A stretch of DNA of 8,875 bases. Source: Sphingopyxis sp. (GTDB lineage Bacteria; Pseudomonadota; Alphaproteobacteria; Sphingomonadales; Sphingomonadaceae). Numbering within the stretch: the first letter of the stretch is position 1; the number at the start of each line of letters is the position of its first letter. A program made the translations under genes and the position numbers. The DNA lies in NCBI GenBank assembly GCA_013911715.1, contig JACEST010000081.1, positions 1-8,875 on the forward strand. The letters are read 5' to 3'. The notes below the pieces were generated by a model. The model searched no databases and was not told where the DNA came from. It worked only from the letters and a program-made list of their open reading frames with translations. Below, piece by piece: positions 7,305-8,875 of this stretch.

Positions 7305-7333
7305 ATGTGATACTGTGCTACACAGTTTCACAT
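7305..7333. promoter_or_regulatory. 29-bp palindromic operator of the toxin-antitoxin operon
   Basis: Two 13-bp arms, ATGTGATACTGTG (7305-7317) and CACAGTTTCACAT (7321-7333), flank CTA and are complementary at 12 of 13 positions. The innermost ACTGTG/CACAGT core is perfect. The right arm includes the first two bases of the antitoxin ATG (7332-7334), so a bound repressor would cover both the transcription start and the start codon. Size and symmetry fit binding by RHH dimers, and autoregulation by the antitoxin or TA complex is the usual arrangement for vapBC. A possible but weak promoter is TTGCTG (7296-7301), 17 bp, TACACA (7319-7324). Confidence 0.7.
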
Positions 7334-7781
7334 GAAGAATGTCACCATCGCTCTTGATGACGAAACCCACCGCCGCGCGCGCATTCGTGCTGCGGAGATG
7401 GGCACGTCGTTGTCGGCGCTGGTGAAGGAGTATCTCACCAATTTGGGCAGCGATGGAGCTTATCCGCCGTTCGCGACTGTCCCAGAAGCCGGAGTGCGTG
7501 ACGTGCAAATGCCCTTTCATCACGACGCGCCTGCGCCATCGGCTGCTGCCGCGCCTATCAAGGGGCCCGATGGCCAGCCCTATTTTGTGGGTGGCAAATG
7601 GGTCTGGACCAAGGATGGGAAGCCGCGCAAACCGGGGGCGTTGCGTGACATGTGGGTGGCCGACGACTTTGATGAATGGCCGGACGGGTTTCTCGATGCC
7701 ATTTATGGCGAGGATACGCCCGCCGCCGACCAGTGGTGGCGCAGGGCCAATGACGTCCTGAAGAAACCAAAGGATAAATGA
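7332..7781 (+). CDS. Ribbon-helix-helix antitoxin (VapB-like) with long C-terminal toxin-binding tail
   Basis: Residues 1-40 (MKNVTIALDDETHRRARIRA, then GTSLSALVKEYLTNL) have the pattern of an RHH DNA-binding domain: a beta strand with alternating residues, then two helices with the G-x-S-x-S turn. A Pro/Ala-rich linker follows (~43-76, with APAPSAAAAP), then DGQPYFVGGKWVWTKDG (80-96) and KPGALRD plus the acidic ADDFDEWPDGFL (110-121). The last part resembles the G-x-(I/V)-x-(A/P)DDFD tail by which Phd-type antitoxins occupy the active site of PIN toxins. At 149 residues it is about twice the size of a usual VapB. The frame overlaps the toxin ATG by ATGA, the normal antitoxin-toxin order. No Shine-Dalgarno precedes the ATG, and a palindromic operator abuts it, so leaderless and autoregulated expression is likely. 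The antitoxin role is inferred from the DNA-binding head, the partner and the tail. Confidence 0.8.
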   Translation: MKNVTIALDDETHRRARIRAAEMGTSLSALVKEYLTNLGSDGAYPPFATVPEAGVRDVQMPFHHDAPAPSAAAAPIKGPDGQPYFVGGKWVWTKDGKPRKPGALRDMWVADDFDEWPDGFLDAIYGEDTPAADQWWRRANDVLKKPKDK

Positions 7782-8164
7782 AAGTCCTGCTCGATACCAA
7801 CGCGCTCATCTGGTGGTTCAAAGACAACCCCCGGTTGAGCGCGAAGGCCCGGTCTTTCATCCGGCATCCCGATACCATTGTGTTGGTCAGCTCCGTCTCG
7901 CTGTGGGAAATCACGATCAAATGGCGCATTGGGAAGATGGAATTCTCTGGATCTTCGCTGCTGGGCCAGGTGGAGCAGGCCGGGATGCAATTGATAACGT
8001 TGCTGCCGCTTCACCTCTATGCTGTCGAGGGGCTGGCTTTTCATCACCGCGACCCGTTTGACCATTTAATCCTTGCGCAGGCCAAGGTGGAGGGGGCCTC
8101 GATCATCACCAGCGATGACCAGATGACGGGATATGGCGTCCCCTGTATCCCGGCGATGCGATGA
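7778..8164 (+). CDS. vapC: PIN-domain toxin ribonuclease (VapC family)
   Basis: The 128-residue product is a single PIN domain with the expected acidic site: Asp6 in LLDTNALIWW, Glu44 in SVSLWEITIK, Asp92/Asp95 in HHRDPFDHLILAQA, and Asp113 in ASIITSDDQM. The HxRDPFDxxL block marks the PIN subgroup (Sll0205-like) usually paired with Phd-type antitoxins rather than with RHH ones. VapC toxins are Mg-dependent endoribonucleases that cut tRNA or rRNA and stop growth when the antitoxin is lost; the target here cannot be told from sequence. All catalytic residues are present, so the toxin should be active. The start ATG overlaps the antitoxin stop, with AAAGGA three bases upstream. Its TGA (8162-8164) overlaps an ATG (8161-8163) that opens an alpha/beta-hydrolase remnant. 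Confidence 0.92.
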   Translation: MKVLLDTNALIWWFKDNPRLSAKARSFIRHPDTIVLVSSVSLWEITIKWRIGKMEFSGSSLLGQVEQAGMQLITLLPLHLYAVEGLAFHHRDPFDHLILAQAKVEGASIITSDDQMTGYGVPCIPAMR

Positions 8165-8247
8165 TCCCGCAGCCGCGTGAGCACCGCCTGTCGGTGGCTG
8201 GCGGCGATTTATGCTGGTTCGAATGGGGTACGCCGTTCTTCAATTGA
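8161..8247 (+). pseudogene. Remnant of an alpha/beta-hydrolase gene (N-terminus only)
   Basis: From an ATG that overlaps the toxin stop, 28 codons read MIPQPREHRLSVAGG then DLCWFEWGTPFFN and stop at TGA 8245-8247. The HRLSVAGGDLCWFEWG piece closely resembles the opening beta strands of alpha/beta-fold hydrolases, where 'G..L.W.EWG' precedes the oxyanion-loop strand and an HG motif. After FEWG the similarity ends, and no hydrolase-like sequence resumes in any frame before 8510. I read it as the stump of a gene whose body was deleted or replaced. A short real peptide is possible but less likely. The junction is near 8230, within or next to a short direct repeat. Confidence 0.55.
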
Positions 8248-8250
8248 CCG
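8231..8250. repeat. Imperfect direct repeat, copy 1
   Basis: CGCCGTTCTTCAATTGACCG recurs at 8366-8384 as CGCCGATCTTCATTGACCG, with one substitution and one deleted A. Copy 1 covers the point where hydrolase similarity ends. The pair brackets ~115 bp and could be a scar of insertion or recombination, or chance. Confidence 0.5.
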
Positions 8251-8365
8251 AGCATATTGTTCGTCCATGGCAGCGTCATGCGCGCGCGCAGCGGCACGGG
8301 TGCAGGCCGGCTCAACCTTTTGCTCGCCCCACTTGGTCCGGCACTGCCGGCGCGTCTCCGCTCGG

Positions 8366-8384
8366 CGCCGATCTTCATTGACCG
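8366..8384. repeat. Imperfect direct repeat, copy 2
   Basis: This is the second copy of the repeat at 8231-8250, 19 bases long, in the same orientation. Nothing coding is recognisable at this copy. Confidence 0.5.
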
Positions 8385-8458
8385 GAGAGCACCCACTTCG
8401 TCCCGATGGAGGTGCCTGCACGAATTGCGTCCCTGTTTGGCACGGAATCGCCCGTCGC

Positions 8459-8470
8459 TTAACCATTAAC
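8459..8470 (+). promoter_or_regulatory. TTAACCATTAAC, possible CtrA-type site
   Basis: TTAACCAT is the well-known half site of the alphaproteobacterial cell-cycle regulator CtrA. Here it is followed at once by a second TTAAC, giving TTAA-N3-TTAAC rather than the canonical N7 spacing. It lies about 40 bp upstream of the ppk2 start codon, just before the putative -35. Binding is only a suggestion. Confidence 0.3.
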
Positions 8471-8475
8471 GCGCC

Positions 8476-8503
8476 TTGTTCCCCGCGCCGCGCGGCCTAA
8501 TTT
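8476..8503 (+). promoter_or_regulatory. Possible ppk2 promoter (leaderless)
   Basis: TTGTTC (8476-8481) and TAATTT (8498-8503) are spaced 16 bp apart, and the -10-like box ends six bases before the ATG. No Shine-Dalgarno lies between them, so the message would start at or next to the initiator codon. The spacer contains a CCGCG-CCG-CGCGG hairpin (8483-8495). Confidence 0.4.
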
Positions 8504-8509
8504 TGCGCG

Positions 8510-8875
8510 ATGGCCGTTAACCTTGCCGATTTTGAAGCCGGTGCGAAGTACAAAGGCGACTATGACCGCGACATGGCGGCGCTGCAGGCGCGGCTCGAAC
8601 GGTTGCAGGCGGCGCACATCGCCCACGGCCAGCGCAGCGTGATCCTGTTCGAAGGATGGGACGCGGCGGGGAAGGGCGGGATGATCAAACGGCTGACCGC
8701 CGAGCTCGACGCACGCTATTTCGATGTCTGGCCGATCAGCGCGCCCACGCCAGAGGAAAAGGCGCGCCATTTTCTGTGGCGCTTCTGGACGCGCCTGCCC
8801 GGCACGCGCGAGATCGGGGTGTTCGATCGCAGCTGGTATGGCCGCGTGCTCGTCGAACGCGTCGAAGGCTATGCC
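8510..8875 (+). CDS. ppk2: Polyphosphate kinase 2 family protein, N-terminal part
   Basis: The frame begins at ATG 8510 and is still open at the right edge (122 codons seen; family members with one domain are about 250-300 residues). It has the PPK2 P-loop kinase signature: Walker A EGWDAAGKGG (48-57, Lys55), then IKRLTAELDARYFDVWPISA, the PTPEEKARHFLWRFW segment, and the Walker B/lid block FDRSWYGRVLVERVEG (105-120, Asp106). PPK2 enzymes use polyphosphate to phosphorylate NDPs or NMPs. The DRSWYGRVLVERVEG wording is close to short single-domain PPK2s and to the active half of polyphosphate:AMP phosphotransferases, so the substrate class cannot be settled from this fragment. An alternative internal Met22 would cut conserved N-terminal residues (ADFEAGAKYKGDY), so Met1 is preferred. 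It shares a function with ppk1/ppx 5 kb upstream but has its own promoter region. Confidence 0.92.
   Translation, partial: MAVNLADFEAGAKYKGDYDRDMAALQARLERLQAAHIAHGQRSVILFEGWDAAGKGGMIKRLTAELDARYFDVWPISAPTPEEKARHFLWRFWTRLPGTREIGVFDRSWYGRVLVERVEGYA

Larger units (their letters stand above)
8248..8509. other. Intergenic stretch between the hydrolase remnant and ppk2
   Basis: No convincing gene is visible. A minus-strand frame (8466-8209, 85 codons) and a plus-strand frame (8177-8500) exist, but neither product resembles a known family, and both run into the hydrolase remnant. The stretch holds the second direct-repeat copy, a perfect small palindrome CCGGCA-C-TGCCGG (8338-8350), a TTAACCATTAAC motif (8459-8470), and the ppk2 promoter area. 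It is probably debris from a rearrangement followed by the native ppk2 upstream region. Confidence 0.5.

Noticed and set aside
8214..8226. GGTTCGAAT resembling a tRNA T-loop
   Set aside because: It encodes the CWFEW of the hydrolase remnant and no acceptor, D or anticodon arm can be built around it.
8209..8466. 85-codon minus-strand frame between the hydrolase remnant and ppk2
   Set aside because: It has a weak AAGG before its ATG but no recognisable motif. Its third-base composition is less GC-biased than neighbouring genes, and its end runs into the hydrolase remnant. It could be a small orphan gene, but I cannot support it.
8483..8504. CCGCG-CCG-CGCGG hairpin followed by CCTAATTTT as an intrinsic terminator
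   Set aside because: The stem is only 5 bp, the T-run is interrupted and separated, and it sits in the likely ppk2 promoter.
1..8875. CRISPR arrays, rRNA or tRNA genes, insertion sequences, prophage genes
   Set aside because: No periodic repeats, RNA gene signatures, transposase or phage proteins are visible.

Overview
The window looks like ordinary chromosome from a GC-rich alphaproteobacterium, most likely a sphingomonad (Sphingopyxis/Sphingomonas-like). This rests on the gene order hda–ppk1–ppx–(I78 inhibitor/rnd)–aspS, the alphaproteobacterial flavour of AspRS, paired REP-like CCGGC hairpins, and the general codon bias. The genus is an inference, not something the sequence proves.

Layout. 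Positions 1-3838 hold a tightly coupled plus-strand unit: the end of hda, then ppk1 (polyphosphate synthesis), then ppx (polyphosphate hydrolysis), each overlapping the next by an ATGA. A REP-like hairpin pair (3846-3917) separates this unit from a convergent minus-strand pair, rnd (RNase D) followed by a small I78-type protease-inhibitor lipoprotein. That small gene seems to start at a non-canonical AUA codon overlapping the rnd stop. A 94-bp divergent intergenic region carries the promoter area of rnd and of aspS (plus strand, 5513-7291).

Directly after aspS is the accessory part: a ribbon-helix-helix antitoxin and a PIN-domain toxin (VapBC type), overlapping by ATGA, with a 29-bp palindromic operator that runs into the antitoxin start codon. 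The toxin stop in turn overlaps the start of a 28-residue remnant of an alpha/beta-hydrolase gene. About 260 bp of apparently non-coding sequence follow, with an imperfect direct repeat. At 8510 a PPK2-family kinase begins and runs off the window, so three polyphosphate enzymes lie within 9 kb.

The core genes are conventional. The most noteworthy signals are: a perfect 25-bp inverted repeat at the very left edge inside hda (real hairpin or fold-back assembly artefact); the AUA-start lipoprotein; an antitoxin that joins an RHH DNA-binding head to a toxin-binding tail resembling that of Phd-type antitoxins; the operator over the start codon; and the hydrolase remnant, which marks a past rearrangement next to the toxin-antitoxin pair. 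I did not see an entirely new multi-gene system.
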